Notes under the pieces: model-generated
What the model was told of the DNA's origin: nothing
The model's input: only the letters and a program-made list of their open reading frames with translations
The model's database searches: none
Part shown: positions 25,259-33,201 of the stretch, piece by piece
Layout of the letters: each line of letters starts with the position of its first letter
Position numbering within the stretch: position 1 is the first letter of the stretch
Position numbers and translations under genes: made by a program
DNA from: Actinomadura coerulea
GTDB lineage: Bacteria > Actinomycetota > Actinomycetes > Streptosporangiales > Streptosporangiaceae
Assembly: GCF_014208105.1 (NCBI RefSeq)
Contig: NZ_JACHMQ010000001.1
Location: 5,270,001-5,334,000, forward strand
Direction: 5' to 3'
DNA: 64,000 nucleotides

Positions 25259-25960
25259 TCACGGGGCCGGGCGCCACAGGCCCCGGCGTTCGAGGTGGCC
25301 GGTCAGCAGCTCCCCGGCCCGGACGATGTGGGCCCGCATCTCCTCGCCGGCCGTGCGGGCGTCGCCGTCCCGGAGCGCCGCCAGGATCCGCCCGTGGTCG
25401 CGGACGGCGACGTCCGGCCAGCCGGCCAGCCGCCCGTACAGGCCGCGCGGCACGTACCGGGCGGCCGTGCCGAGCGACCAGGCGAGCTTCGGGGAGTCGG
25501 CGGCCAGATTGATCTCGCGGTGGAACAGGTGGTTGCGCTCCTCCATGAGGTCGGAGCGGCGCGCGGCCTTGTCGCGCGCCAGGGCGTGCTGGAGGCCGTC
25601 CAGGCGCTCCAGGGCGGCGGGTCCGATCCGGGGCGCGGCGCGCACGGTCAGCTCGGCGGCGATGCCCGCCTGCACCCAGAACAGGTCCTGGACGTCCCGC
25701 CGCGACAGCGGCGCGACGGCGAACCCGCGCCGCGGCTCCAGGACGACGAAGCCCTCGCTGCGCAGCGACTTCAGCGCCTCCCTGACGGGCGTGACGCTGA
25801 TGCCGAACTCCAGGGCCAGCCGTTCCAGCCGCAGGTGGTCGCCGGGCCGGATGCGCCCGTCCATGATCAGTTCGCGGATGCGGGCGGCGGCCTCGTCGCT
25901 CAACTGGAGCCGCGTGCCGAGCGCCGGTCGCGGCGGGGGGAGGGAGGCGGGTAGGGCCAC
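25259..25960 (-). CDS. GntR-family transcriptional regulator (FCD/FadR subfamily)
   Basis: 233 residues, GTG start. N-terminal winged helix-turn-helix (about residues 20-85: LIMDGRIRPGDHLRLERLALEFGISVTPVREALKSL, seen in parts) and an all-helical FCD ligand domain (about 95-220) with Asp/His metal or carboxylate ligands (HREINLAA, RDHGRILAAL). The target is unknown; it sits between adenosine deaminase and the GDT1-family transporter. Confidence 0.9.
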   Translation of the reverse strand: MALPASLPPPRPALGTRLQLSDEAAARIRELIMDGRIRPGDHLRLERLALEFGISVTPVREALKSLRSEGFVVLEPRRGFAVAPLSRRDVQDLFWVQAGIAAELTVRAAPRIGPAALERLDGLQHALARDKAARRSDLMEERNHLFHREINLAADSPKLAWSLGTAARYVPRGLYGRLAGWPDVAVRDHGRILAALRDGDARTAGEEMRAHIVRAGELLTGHLERRGLWRPAP

Positions 25961-26041
25961 GGCGGTGACTCCCGTCCGGGCCCCTGCCGCGGTGGAGCCC
26001 CGCGGTCGCTCACGGACCCTGAAGGGATTGTTCCCGCCGGG

Positions 26042-26623
26042 TCACGCGGTGATGCCCTCGATCAGCAGCAGGACGCCGAAGACGGCGAACCCGGCCGCGG
26101 CGCCGTACTTGATGACGCGCTCGGGCAGCCTGCGGCCGAGCATCTGGCCGACGACGATGGCGAGCGCGTCGGCGGCGACCATCCCCACCGTGGAGCCGAG
26201 CCACACGCCGGTCAGCCCGGCGATGCCGCCGTGGTCGGCGGCGAGGGTGACGGTGGCGAGCATCGTCTTGTCGCCCAGCTCGGCGAGGAAGAACGCCCCG
26301 CCGACGGCGAGGATCGCCGACCCGGTGGCCAGCCGCGCCTTGTCGCGCTCGTCGTCGTCCAGCTCGTCGCCGCGCAGCGTCCACAGCGCGAAGCCGAGGA
26401 ACGCGACGCCCGCGATGATCGAGATCGGGCCGGTGGGGAGCGCGGCGCCGAGGGCCGCGCCGAGGGCGACGCTGGCCAGGTGGACGATCGCGGTCGCGGC
26501 CGTGATGCCGATCAGCACCGGGAGGGCGCGGAAGCGGGTGGCGAACGTCATGGCCATGAGCTGGCTCTTGTCGCCCAGCTCGGCCACGAAGATCACGGCC
26601 AGGCTGATGAGGAAGGCGGACAC
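26042..26623 (-). CDS. GDT1/UPF0016 (TMEM165) family cation exporter
   Basis: 193 residues from GTG at 26623, with AGGGAA before it. Six transmembrane helices in two repeats, each with the family signature E-x-G-D-[KR]-[ST]: AELGDKSQ near residue 16 and AELGDKTM near 112. Members export Mn2+ or exchange Ca2+/Mn2+ with H+. The upstream yybP-ykoY element fits a Mn2+ role. Confidence 0.9.
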   Translation of the reverse strand: MSAFLISLAVIFVAELGDKSQLMAMTFATRFRALPVLIGITAATAIVHLASVALGAALGAALPTGPISIIAGVAFLGFALWTLRGDELDDDERDKARLATGSAILAVGGAFFLAELGDKTMLATVTLAADHGGIAGLTGVWLGSTVGMVAADALAIVVGQMLGRRLPERVIKYGAAAGFAVFGVLLLIEGITA

Positions 26624-26680
26624 CTGTTCCCTTTCGCTCGTGCTGCCGGGCGAAGGGCGGGGGCTCGCGCGCACGACCTC

Positions 26681-26800
26681 GGCCCGGCATGACTGCCGGG
26701 CCGAAGGTCTCGTCCGCCGCGATGGTGATCGGGCCCGCGTGACCGGGCGCCGTCGGCGGCGCCAGCATGTCGACCACGCGATTGGGACTACTCCCCCTCG
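26681..26800 (-). ncRNA. yybP-ykoY manganese riboswitch
   Basis: On the minus strand the leader begins with GAGGGGGAGTAGTCCC (the GGGGAGTAG signature at 26788-26796), contains GC-rich paired arms and ends with GGACGAGACCTTCGGCCC (26704-26714 core) followed by a strong hairpin (26681-26702). These 5' and 3' elements are the conserved ends of the yybP-ykoY motif, which commonly controls UPF0016/GDT1 genes. Ligand is known to be Mn2+ in other bacteria. Confidence 0.85.
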
Positions 26801-26862
26801 ACGCCGTCCACCCTACCAAGGAGCCTCGGGCGGGGCCCGAGGTCAGAGGGCCGCGCCCGCGT

Positions 26863-27930
26863 TCAGAGGGCCGCGCCCACCATGACGGGCTCGTTGACCA
26901 GCTCGACGCCGAACGCGTCCCGGACGCCGCCGCGGACCTCGCGGGCCAGCGCGAGCAGGTCGGCGGTGGTGGCGCCGCCCGGGTTGGTGAGGGCGAGGGT
27001 GTGCTTGGTGGAGATGCGGGCCGGTCCGCGCGCGTGGCCCTTGGCGAACCCGGCGCGGTCGATGAGCCAGGCGGCGGACGTCTTCACCCGGCCGCCGGCC
27101 TCCGGGTAGCGCGGGAACGTCGCGTCCGGGCCGAGGCGCTCGGCGACGCGGCGTTCGAGGTCGGCGACCTGGTCCGGGTCGAGGATCGGGTTGGTGAAGA
27201 AGGACCCGGCGCTGCGGGTGTCGGGGTCGGCCGCGTCCAGGACCATGCCCTTGCCGCGCCGCAGTTCGATGACGGCGTCGCGGGCCTCCTTCAGCGTGAC
27301 CCTGTCCCCCGGCTGGACGCCCAGCCTGCGCGCGAGCTCGGCGTAGGCGACGGGGTGCGACTCCTCGGACTCCTCCAGGGCGTACGTGACGTCCAGGACG
27401 ACGTACCGGTCGTTGCCCTTGAAGGCGCTGTGCCGGTAGGTGAACCGGCAGGCGTCGCGGTCGAGGGTGACGCAGGCGCGGGCCTCCCGGTCGTAGGCGC
27501 GGACCTCCGCGATCGTCTCGCTGACGTCCTGCCCGTAGGCGCCGACGTTCTGGATCGGTGTCGCGCCGACGCGCCCGGGGATGCCGGACAGGCACTCGAC
27601 GCCGGCGAGGCCGTCGGCGACGCAGCGGGCGACGAACGGGTCCCAGTCCTCGCCGGCCTGGACGCGCACGAGCACCCGGCCGCCCTCGGCGGCGACGCGT
27701 TCGGTGCCGCGGGTCCCGACGTGCACGACGGTGCCGGGGAACCCGTCGTCGGACACCACGAGGTTGCTGCCGCCGCCGAGCACGAGGACCGGTTCGCCCT
27801 CGTCGTCGGCCTTGCGGACGGCCGCGACCAGCTCCGCCTCGGTCGTCGCCTCGACGAAGCGCCGCGCGGGACCGCCCAGCCGCAGCGTGGTGTATCCGGC
27901 CAGGTTCACGTCTTCGGCGAACACCGCCAC
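26863..27930 (-). CDS. murB: UDP-N-acetylenolpyruvoylglucosamine reductase MurB
   Basis: 355 residues from GTG at 27930, five bases after GGAGGGGGAG; the longer frame overlapping hadB is not coding. FAD-binding GGGSNLVVSDDGFPG, IPGRVGATPIQNVGAYGQ, RFTYRHSAFKGN, and the catalytic Ser in SAGSFFTNP with downstream SAAWLI. Peptidoglycan precursor synthesis (NADPH-dependent reduction of UDP-GlcNAc-enolpyruvate). A 16-bp sequence at the stop codon is duplicated 20 bp downstream (26843-26858 and 26863-26878), so the stop context occurs twice. Confidence 0.95.
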   Translation of the reverse strand: MAVFAEDVNLAGYTTLRLGGPARRFVEATTEAELVAAVRKADDEGEPVLVLGGGSNLVVSDDGFPGTVVHVGTRGTERVAAEGGRVLVRVQAGEDWDPFVARCVADGLAGVECLSGIPGRVGATPIQNVGAYGQDVSETIAEVRAYDREARACVTLDRDACRFTYRHSAFKGNDRYVVLDVTYALEESEESHPVAYAELARRLGVQPGDRVTLKEARDAVIELRRGKGMVLDAADPDTRSAGSFFTNPILDPDQVADLERRVAERLGPDATFPRYPEAGGRVKTSAAWLIDRAGFAKGHARGPARISTKHTLALTNPGGATTADLLALAREVRGGVRDAFGVELVNEPVMVGAAL

Positions 27931-28034
27931 GTCGTCTCCCCCTCCTGCCGTGCCCCGCGCCGCCGGGCCGGCCCGCCCTCGTCCCCTCGACGTGCGCACC
28001 GGCCGGGGCGGCCCCGGCCGGTGTGCCGCCGCGC

Positions 28035-28460
28035 TCAGGCGAGCTTGACGACCGCCTTGGCGCGCGTGAGGACCTTCTGGTCGTTGGACCTGGCGGTGAG
28101 CGCCACGACGACCTTGTTGTCGTCGAGCTTCTCCTCCACCTTGCCGCTGATCTCCAGCGTGGCGCCGCCCTCGTCCGGGACCACGACCGGAGAGGAGAAC
28201 CGTACCCCGTAGTCCAGGACGGCGCCCGGGTCGCCGGCCCAGTCGGTGACGAACCGGCCGCCCTGCGCCATCGTGTACATGCCGTGCGCGATCACGTCCG
28301 GGAGGCCGACGGCCTTGGCGACGCCCTCGCGCCAGTGGATCGGGTTGAAGTCGCCGGACGCGCCCGCGTACATGACGAGGTTGGCGCGGTCGACGGCGTA
28401 GGTCTGCTTGGGGATCTCGGTGCCGACCTCGACGTCGGCGTAGTTCACCTTGGCGGTCAT
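28035..28460 (-). CDS. hadB: HadB-like (R)-3-hydroxyacyl-ACP dehydratase subunit
   Basis: 141 residues, MaoC hot-dog fold with the hydratase 2 motif GDFNPIHW and AHGMYTM. In mycobacteria HadB is the catalytic partner of HadA (or HadC) in FAS-II 3-hydroxyacyl-ACP dehydration. The start overlaps the hadA stop by 1 bp. No hadC is present here; murB follows instead. Confidence 0.88.
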   Translation of the reverse strand: MTAKVNYADVEVGTEIPKQTYAVDRANLVMYAGASGDFNPIHWREGVAKAVGLPDVIAHGMYTMAQGGRFVTDWAGDPGAVLDYGVRFSSPVVVPDEGGATLEISGKVEEKLDDNKVVVALTARSNDQKVLTRAKAVVKLA

Positions 28461-28897
28461 CAGGCACCCCGCTCCACGATCGTGTTGTAGGACTTGCAGA
28501 CCGGCTCGCCCTCGACGGTGGCGATCTCGGTCTCCACGACCATCTTCTCGTTGTTGCCGATCGACCTGATCTCGGTGATCGTCGAGGTGCAGGTGATGAC
28601 GTCCCCGGCGCGCAGGGGGCGCGTGTACTCGAAGCGCTGCTCGCCGTGCACGACCATCGCGTAGTTGAGGCCGAGGTCGGGGTCGGCGAGGCCGGGGTTG
28701 CCGAGGGAGACCACGATCGGGAAGGTGGGCGGCGCGATGACGTCGGGGTACCCGGCCGCCTTGGCCGCCTCGCGGTCGCGGTAGACCGGGTTGCGGTCGC
28801 CGATCGCGTCCGCGAACTCGCGGATCTTCACCCGGCTGACCTCGTAGGGCTCGCTGGGCGGGAAGCTCCGCCCGATGAAATCACGGTTGAGTGCCAT
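28460..28897 (-). CDS. hadA: HadA-like (3R)-hydroxyacyl-ACP dehydratase subunit
   Basis: 145 residues, MaoC N-like domain: IGRSFPPSEPYEVSRVKIREF, GDRNPVYRD, APPTFPIVVSL. Probably the substrate-binding, non-catalytic partner of HadB (no complete D-x-N-P-x-H motif: DRNPVY instead). Heads the hadA-hadB-murB operon. Conserved neighbour of rpmG and tRNA-Met/Thr in actinobacteria. Confidence 0.88.
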   Translation of the reverse strand: MALNRDFIGRSFPPSEPYEVSRVKIREFADAIGDRNPVYRDREAAKAAGYPDVIAPPTFPIVVSLGNPGLADPDLGLNYAMVVHGEQRFEYTRPLRAGDVITCTSTITEIRSIGNNEKMVVETEIATVEGEPVCKSYNTIVERGA

Positions 28898-29178
28898 GCA
28901 GTCCGTTCCCTCCAGATGGACCAGGGCCCCGCGGACTCGCCGGCCGCACCGCTACGCCGGCCGGGGTGCCCGGGCGCCTTCTGAGCGCGCTGGTTCCGCC
29001 TCTCCGGACGGACGGTAACAGAACGGCATTCACACCGTCCGCGCGGGTCTCACCGCCAGAACGGACAGGCCTCGGCGTTCCGGACGGCCGGTGGAATGAG
29101 CGCCCATCGAGGAGCGGCGGACGGCGGTGCTCGCGGCTCTTTGGGGCGTGGGGCGAAAGTCTCCTGCTAATACGTGAA
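28898..29178. other. Upstream region of hadA
   Basis: No coding potential seen. Should contain the minus-strand promoter of hadA-hadB-murB; I found no clear -35/-10 pair. Confidence 0.5.
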
Positions 29179-29217
29179 ACTCCCGGTCGGGCAGCGAGGT
29201 GCTGTCCGACCGGGAGT
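29179..29217 (-). terminator. Terminator of the LOG-family gene
   Basis: Long stem ACTCCCGGTCGG...CCGACCGGGAGT with inner GCAGC/GCTG(T), about 57 bp beyond the stop. A second perfect hairpin (29264-29289, CACGCCGCCTCC/GGAGGCGGCGTG) overlaps the stop codon itself. Confidence 0.75.
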
Positions 29218-29273
29218 CCAGTGATGCTCAGGGCTCCCGCCTGGAGAGCGGGTCCCCTACTTCACGCCGCCTC

Positions 29274-30026
29274 CTAGGAGGCGGCGTGCTTGGGCATGAG
29301 GTCCATGACCTCGCCCACCGTGTTGACGACCTTGACCAGGTCGGGGTCCCCCAGGGAGATCATGCCGTTGGGCAGCATCGTCTTCCGGCTGAAGGCGTCC
29401 ACGCGCTTCCAGTACTTCCGGCCGACCAGCACGATCGGTCGCGGGGGGATCGTCTTGGTCTGGACGAGGGTGAGTACCTCGTACAGCTCGTCCATGCTGC
29501 CGTTGCCACCCGGCAGCACCACGAGCGCTTCCGTGTGCTTAGTGAGCAGCACCTTGCGGATGAAGAAGTACTTGCACAGGAACTTGATGGTGAGTTCCAA
29601 GTTGAACTGCTGCTCGTTGGGGAGGACGATGCCCACCCCGACCGAGACCCCGCCGTTCTGCTTGGCCCCCTTGTTGGCGGCCTCCATGGCGCCGGGACCG
29701 CCGCCCGTGAACACCGCGAAGCCGGCTGCGGCCAGCGCGGCGCCGACCTCGACGCCGAGCTCGTAGTTCTTCGTGCCGGGCTTCGTGCGGGCGCTGCCGC
29801 ACACCCAGACACCCGAGCCGATGCCGTTGAGCACCCGGTCGCCCTCGTAGAGCTCGACCATTGCCTGAAAGACCATGTTCGAGACGGGCTCGGCCAGTGC
29901 CAGCTCAAGCAGTGACCGAAGGCCCTGGGGCGAGATGGGCCCGCCCAGTGTCAGCTCGGCCGCCAGTGAGGCGGGCAGGTGTATGCCGCGTTCCTCCGAA
30001 CCGGAGAAACAAATCGGATCTGTCAT
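29274..30026 (-). CDS. LOG-family (lysine decarboxylase-like) Rossmann protein
   Basis: 250 residues. Family motifs: GSGVWVCGSARTKPG, nucleotide-binding GGGPGAMEAANKGA, and PGGNGSMDELYEVLT in place of the canonical PGGxGTxxE (Thr to Ser, Glu to Asp-Glu shift). LOG enzymes are nucleoside 5'-monophosphate phosphoribohydrolases; larger relatives are of unknown role. About 75 extra N-terminal residues precede the Rossmann core. Divergent to the Nudix gene. Confidence 0.8.
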   Translation of the reverse strand: MTDPICFSGSEERGIHLPASLAAELTLGGPISPQGLRSLLELALAEPVSNMVFQAMVELYEGDRVLNGIGSGVWVCGSARTKPGTKNYELGVEVGAALAAAGFAVFTGGGPGAMEAANKGAKQNGGVSVGVGIVLPNEQQFNLELTIKFLCKYFFIRKVLLTKHTEALVVLPGGNGSMDELYEVLTLVQTKTIPPRPIVLVGRKYWKRVDAFSRKTMLPNGMISLGDPDLVKVVNTVGEVMDLMPKHAAS

Positions 30027-30331
30027 ATTGATGCTCCGTTTGAGCCTGCCTTACGCCGTCCGAGACGGTCGCAAGGGCACCCCGGATTTCGGGATGCGTT
30101 GTTGATCGTCCGCTGGTTCGGACCGGCCGCAACCACCCTCGGCGAACGAGTTCTCGGCGGGCGATGCCCGGTGCGCGCACCGCTCTGATCGTTCTGCGCA
30201 TGAGCCGAAGTAGCCGCCCGCTGAGCGCTCCCCGGCGATTGCCAAGGGCCACCCGCCCTGGACTGTCCAAACTGCGGCACAGTGCCGCGAAGCAAATCCG
30301 ACAAACAAGACGAAAAGGGAGTGAAGCAGCC
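30027..30331. other. Divergent promoter region between LOG and Nudix genes
   Basis: 305 bp with slightly lower GC than the flanks. Nothing beyond short inverted repeats was seen; it should hold both promoters. Confidence 0.5.
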
Positions 30332-30910
30332 ATGAGTGCTGCCCAAAGTAAGAATCCCAAAAGGTGCGACGGTCATTCCGCCGGCGTCATCATCACCGAT
30401 CCGGTCCTGGGCGTCCTGATCGGCGTCATCCCCGACGGCCGGGGCTGGTCCGGAGTCGGCGGGCACGTCTTCGACGAGTTCCCCAGCTACGGCGAAGCCG
30501 CCCGCGGGGAAGTCCGCCAGGAGACGGGCCTGGAGGTCGTGTCGCTGGACCCGCTGTTCCGGAAGCCGAAGCGGCGTCGCAACCCCTGCAAGCGGGGGGA
30601 CGGCCCGTTCGGAGTCGGCCACAAGTGGCAGCTGTACCGCGCCACCGTGGCCGACGTGGAGGAACTCCGCTGCGACGAGAAGTCGTTCCACAACCTGCGA
30701 TGGGTCTCCGAGGCCCAGTTGCAGGAACTGGCCGACCGCACCCTGCTCTACGTCAAGGGCGAGATCACGCCTGACGAGTGGAAGCAGGAGCCCGGTCTCA
30801 CCCTGTCGTGGGTCAAGTGGTTCGTCCTGGCCGGCATGGTCAAGATGGGCTGGTGGAACCTGCGAAAGATCGAGAAGGCGATGCTCAACGACAAGAGCAA
30901 CCGTCCGTGA
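30332..30910 (+). CDS. Nudix-fold protein with a modified Nudix box
   Basis: 192 residues from the ATG at 30332 (AAGGGAGTG ribosome-binding site). Nudix-type core GWSGVGGHVFDE...GEVRQETGLEV. Compared with GX5EX7REUXEEXGU, the catalytic Arg before Glu-Val is Gly (RGEV), so activity is uncertain. The C-terminal half ends in a Trp-rich hydrophobic helix (LSWVKWFVLAGMVKMGWWNL). Divergently transcribed from the LOG gene; the two may act in one nucleotide pathway, but this is inferred from position only. Confidence 0.75.
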   Translation: MSAAQSKNPKRCDGHSAGVIITDPVLGVLIGVIPDGRGWSGVGGHVFDEFPSYGEAARGEVRQETGLEVVSLDPLFRKPKRRRNPCKRGDGPFGVGHKWQLYRATVADVEELRCDEKSFHNLRWVSEAQLQELADRTLLYVKGEITPDEWKQEPGLTLSWVKWFVLAGMVKMGWWNLRKIEKAMLNDKSNRP

Positions 30911-30917
30911 AACCCGC

Positions 30918-30958
30918 CCGGGGACCGGTCGGCAGCCACGCTGCCGGCCGGTCCCCGG
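30918..30958 (+). terminator. Terminator of the Nudix gene
   Basis: 18-bp stem CCGGGGACCGGTCGGCAG with its complement (one mismatch) and a 5-nt loop, 8 bp after the stop. Confidence 0.85.
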
Positions 30959-31192
30959 GACCTGCGCTTCGGACGGACGGCGCCGGAACGACGTTCAGCC
31001 CGCCCTCGCGGAGTGCGAGAACGGGCTGATGCGTGTCAGTGGCAAGCGTGCGAAGAAGTCTGCTGGGCGGACTCGCACCGTGGACGGGTCTCCCAGGTGC
31101 GGACCACGAGTGCGTGGTGCCGGCGGGTACCCGATGCGGACGGCGGGTCCTGGCCCTGCGGGAGGGCAGTACTTCTCCGTCCGGGACCTCGG

Positions 31193-31357
31193 TTAGCGGG
31201 TCTCCTTGTGCGGACGGTGCGTCCGGCAGTTCGGGCAGTACTTCTTGATCTCCAGGCGGTCCGGGTCGTTGCGCCGGTTCTTCCGCGTGATGTAGTTGCG
31301 GTGCTTGCACTCCTGGCAGGCCAGCGTGATCTTCGGCCGGACGTCGGTGGCAGCCAC
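31193..31357 (-). CDS. rpmG: 50S ribosomal protein L33 (zinc-binding type)
   Basis: 54 residues, GTG start at 31357; no ATG is available. Contains ITLACQECKHRNYIT and KKYCPNCRTH, giving two CxxC pairs (Cys14/17/41/44) that bind zinc. Preceded by tRNA-Met as in other actinobacteria. Confidence 0.95.
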   Translation of the reverse strand: MAATDVRPKITLACQECKHRNYITRKNRRNDPDRLEIKKYCPNCRTHRPHKETR

Positions 31358-31475
31358 GATGGAGTGCCTTTCTGAGCTAGGGACATGGACTTTCGGACCT
31401 CGGCCGTCCCCGGGGGACGGCCGGCGATTCGACCCAGCCTTCTCACCCCCGCCGGGGGGTGAGAGACCTGGGTAG

Positions 31476-31549
31476 TAGCGAGGGCCGGACTTGAACCGGC
31501 GACACAGCGATTATGAGCCGCTTGCTCTGCCTGACTGAGCTACCCCGCC
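31476..31549 (-). tRNA. tRNA-Met (anticodon CAT, elongator type)
   Basis: 74 nt. Acceptor GGCGGGG/CCTCGCT (two G-U pairs), D-arm TAGCTCAGTCAGG, anticodon loop CTCATAA, T-arm GGTTCAAGTCC. Position 1 pairs, so it is not an initiator tRNA. Confidence 0.95.
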
Positions 31550-31841
31550 GTGATGGTCGGTGTGGACCGGATTGCCAGGATACCGGATGCTCACCGAGCC
31601 CTGGGAACACGAGAACCCGGATGATGATCGGGGAACCGGTTCCGCGGGCTCCGCGGGACCGTCCCCAGAATACCGGCTGCGCCGGTGAGCTGCGAAACGT
31701 CCTGCTGGAACCGGTGGGACGGTACCACAGGCCCAGGTATCGAGCGAATCAGGGCGGTCGGCGCCGCGGGGGCGGCGGCGGCCGCTCCCCGGTACGACGA
31801 AGGCCGCCGTCCGGAGTGCGGATGGCGGCCGATGTGCCGTG

Positions 31842-31914
31842 AGCCCCTTTACGGAATCGAACCGTAGACCTTCTCCTTACCATGGAGACGCTCTGCCGAC
31901 TGAGCTAAAGGGGC
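31842..31914 (-). tRNA. tRNA-Thr (anticodon GGT)
   Basis: 73 nt. Acceptor GCCCCTT/AAGGGGC, discriminator T, anticodon loop ATGGTAA, T-arm GGTTCGATTCC. First gene of the conserved tRNA-Thr, tRNA-Met, rpmG block. Confidence 0.96.
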
Positions 31915-31994
31915 CTGCGTCGTTCGCGCAGTGAAACCATACAGGGTCCGGGCGCGTGGTGCGAACCGGATTCCCGCGCCGGTGTCCGCGCTGG

Positions 31995-33122
31995 TCAGCG
32001 CAGCAGGTTCCGGGCGATGACGAGCTGCTGGATCTGGCTCGTCCCCTCGTAGATGCGGAAGAGCCGGACGTCGCGGTAGAAGCGCTCGACGGCGACGCCG
32101 CGCATGTAGCCCATGCCCCCGTAGACCTGGACGGCCCTGTCGGCGACCCGTCCGACCATCTCCGAGCAGTAGTACTTGGCGCAGGACGGGCCGAGCTTGG
32201 TGTCCTCGCCGGCGTCGTAGGCGCGGGCCGCCTCCAGGACCATCGAGCGTCCGGCGTACAGCTCGGCCTGGGAGTCGGCGATGAGCCCTTGGACGAGCTG
32301 GTACTCGCCGATCGCCTTGCCTCCCTGACTGCGTTCCTTCGCGTACGCGACGGTCTCGTCCAGGATTCTCTGGGCGAGGCCCACGCAGACGGCGGCGATG
32401 CTGACCCGGCCATGGGCCAGTGACGCCATCGCGGTGCGGAAGCCCGTCCCCTCAGTCCCGACCATGGCGTCGGCGGGTACGCGCACGCCGTCGAAGAAGA
32501 CCTCGGCCGTGTGGGCTCCGCGCTGTCCCATCTTCTGGTCGGACGGGCCGACGCGCAGGCCGTCCGCGCCCTTCTCTACGAGGAAGGTGGAGATGCCGCG
32601 GGAGCCGGGGCCGCCCGTCCTGGCGAAGACCATGAAGACGTCGGCCTCGGGCGCGTTGGTGATGAACCGCTTGGCGCCGTCGACGACGTAGTCGTCGCCG
32701 TCCCGGACCGCGGTCGTGGTCAGCGCGCTCGGGTCGGACCCCGCCTCGGACTCGGTCAGCGCGAAGGCCCCGATGACCTCGCCGGACGCGAGCCTCGGCA
32801 GCCACGCGTCCTTCTGCGCCGCCGTCCCGGAGTTCACCAGGACCTGCCCGGCGATGCCGTTGCTGGTGCCGAACATGGAGCGGAACGCGGGGCTGGCGTA
32901 GCCGATCTCGAAGACCAGCCGCACCTCCTCGCTCAGCGAGAGGCCGAGCCCGCCGTACTCCTCGGGCAGCGCGTACCCGAACAGGCCCATGTCGCGGGAC
33001 GTGCGCCGGAGCCGCTCCGGGATCGCGTCGGTCTCCTCGATCTCCTCCTCGCACGGGACGACCTGCTCGCGGACGAAGCTGCGGACGGCCTTGATCACGT
33101 CGGCGAAATCCTGGGGCTCCAT
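31995..33122 (-). CDS. Acyl-CoA dehydrogenase
   Basis: 375 residues from ATG at 33122; ATGs at 33131 and 33149 are alternatives. The chosen start lies seven bases after a TAGAAT -10 element (33130-33135), as for a leaderless mRNA. Family features: FALTESEAGSDPSAL, GAKRFITNAP, substrate/FAD segments and the catalytic Glu in RIYEGTSQIQ near the C-terminus. Oxidises acyl-CoA to enoyl-CoA with ETF. The promoter region contains the palindrome GAATCTGATTC, a possible regulator site. Confidence 0.92.
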   Translation of the reverse strand: MEPQDFADVIKAVRSFVREQVVPCEEEIEETDAIPERLRRTSRDMGLFGYALPEEYGGLGLSLSEEVRLVFEIGYASPAFRSMFGTSNGIAGQVLVNSGTAAQKDAWLPRLASGEVIGAFALTESEAGSDPSALTTTAVRDGDDYVVDGAKRFITNAPEADVFMVFARTGGPGSRGISTFLVEKGADGLRVGPSDQKMGQRGAHTAEVFFDGVRVPADAMVGTEGTGFRTAMASLAHGRVSIAAVCVGLAQRILDETVAYAKERSQGGKAIGEYQLVQGLIADSQAELYAGRSMVLEAARAYDAGEDTKLGPSCAKYYCSEMVGRVADRAVQVYGGMGYMRGVAVERFYRDVRLFRIYEGTSQIQQLVIARNLLR

Positions 33123-33201
33123 GCGGTTCATTCTAGAATCAGATTCCAAGATGGTGGGCGGATTCCGGCCCGGCGCGCCCGATATGCCAAGGTGATCGTT
33201 T

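Noticed and set aside
26863..28467. 534-codon frame suggesting a HadB-MurB fusion
   Set aside because: The upstream portion is out of frame with the real hadB, and MurB has its own GTG with a strong ribosome-binding site at 27930.
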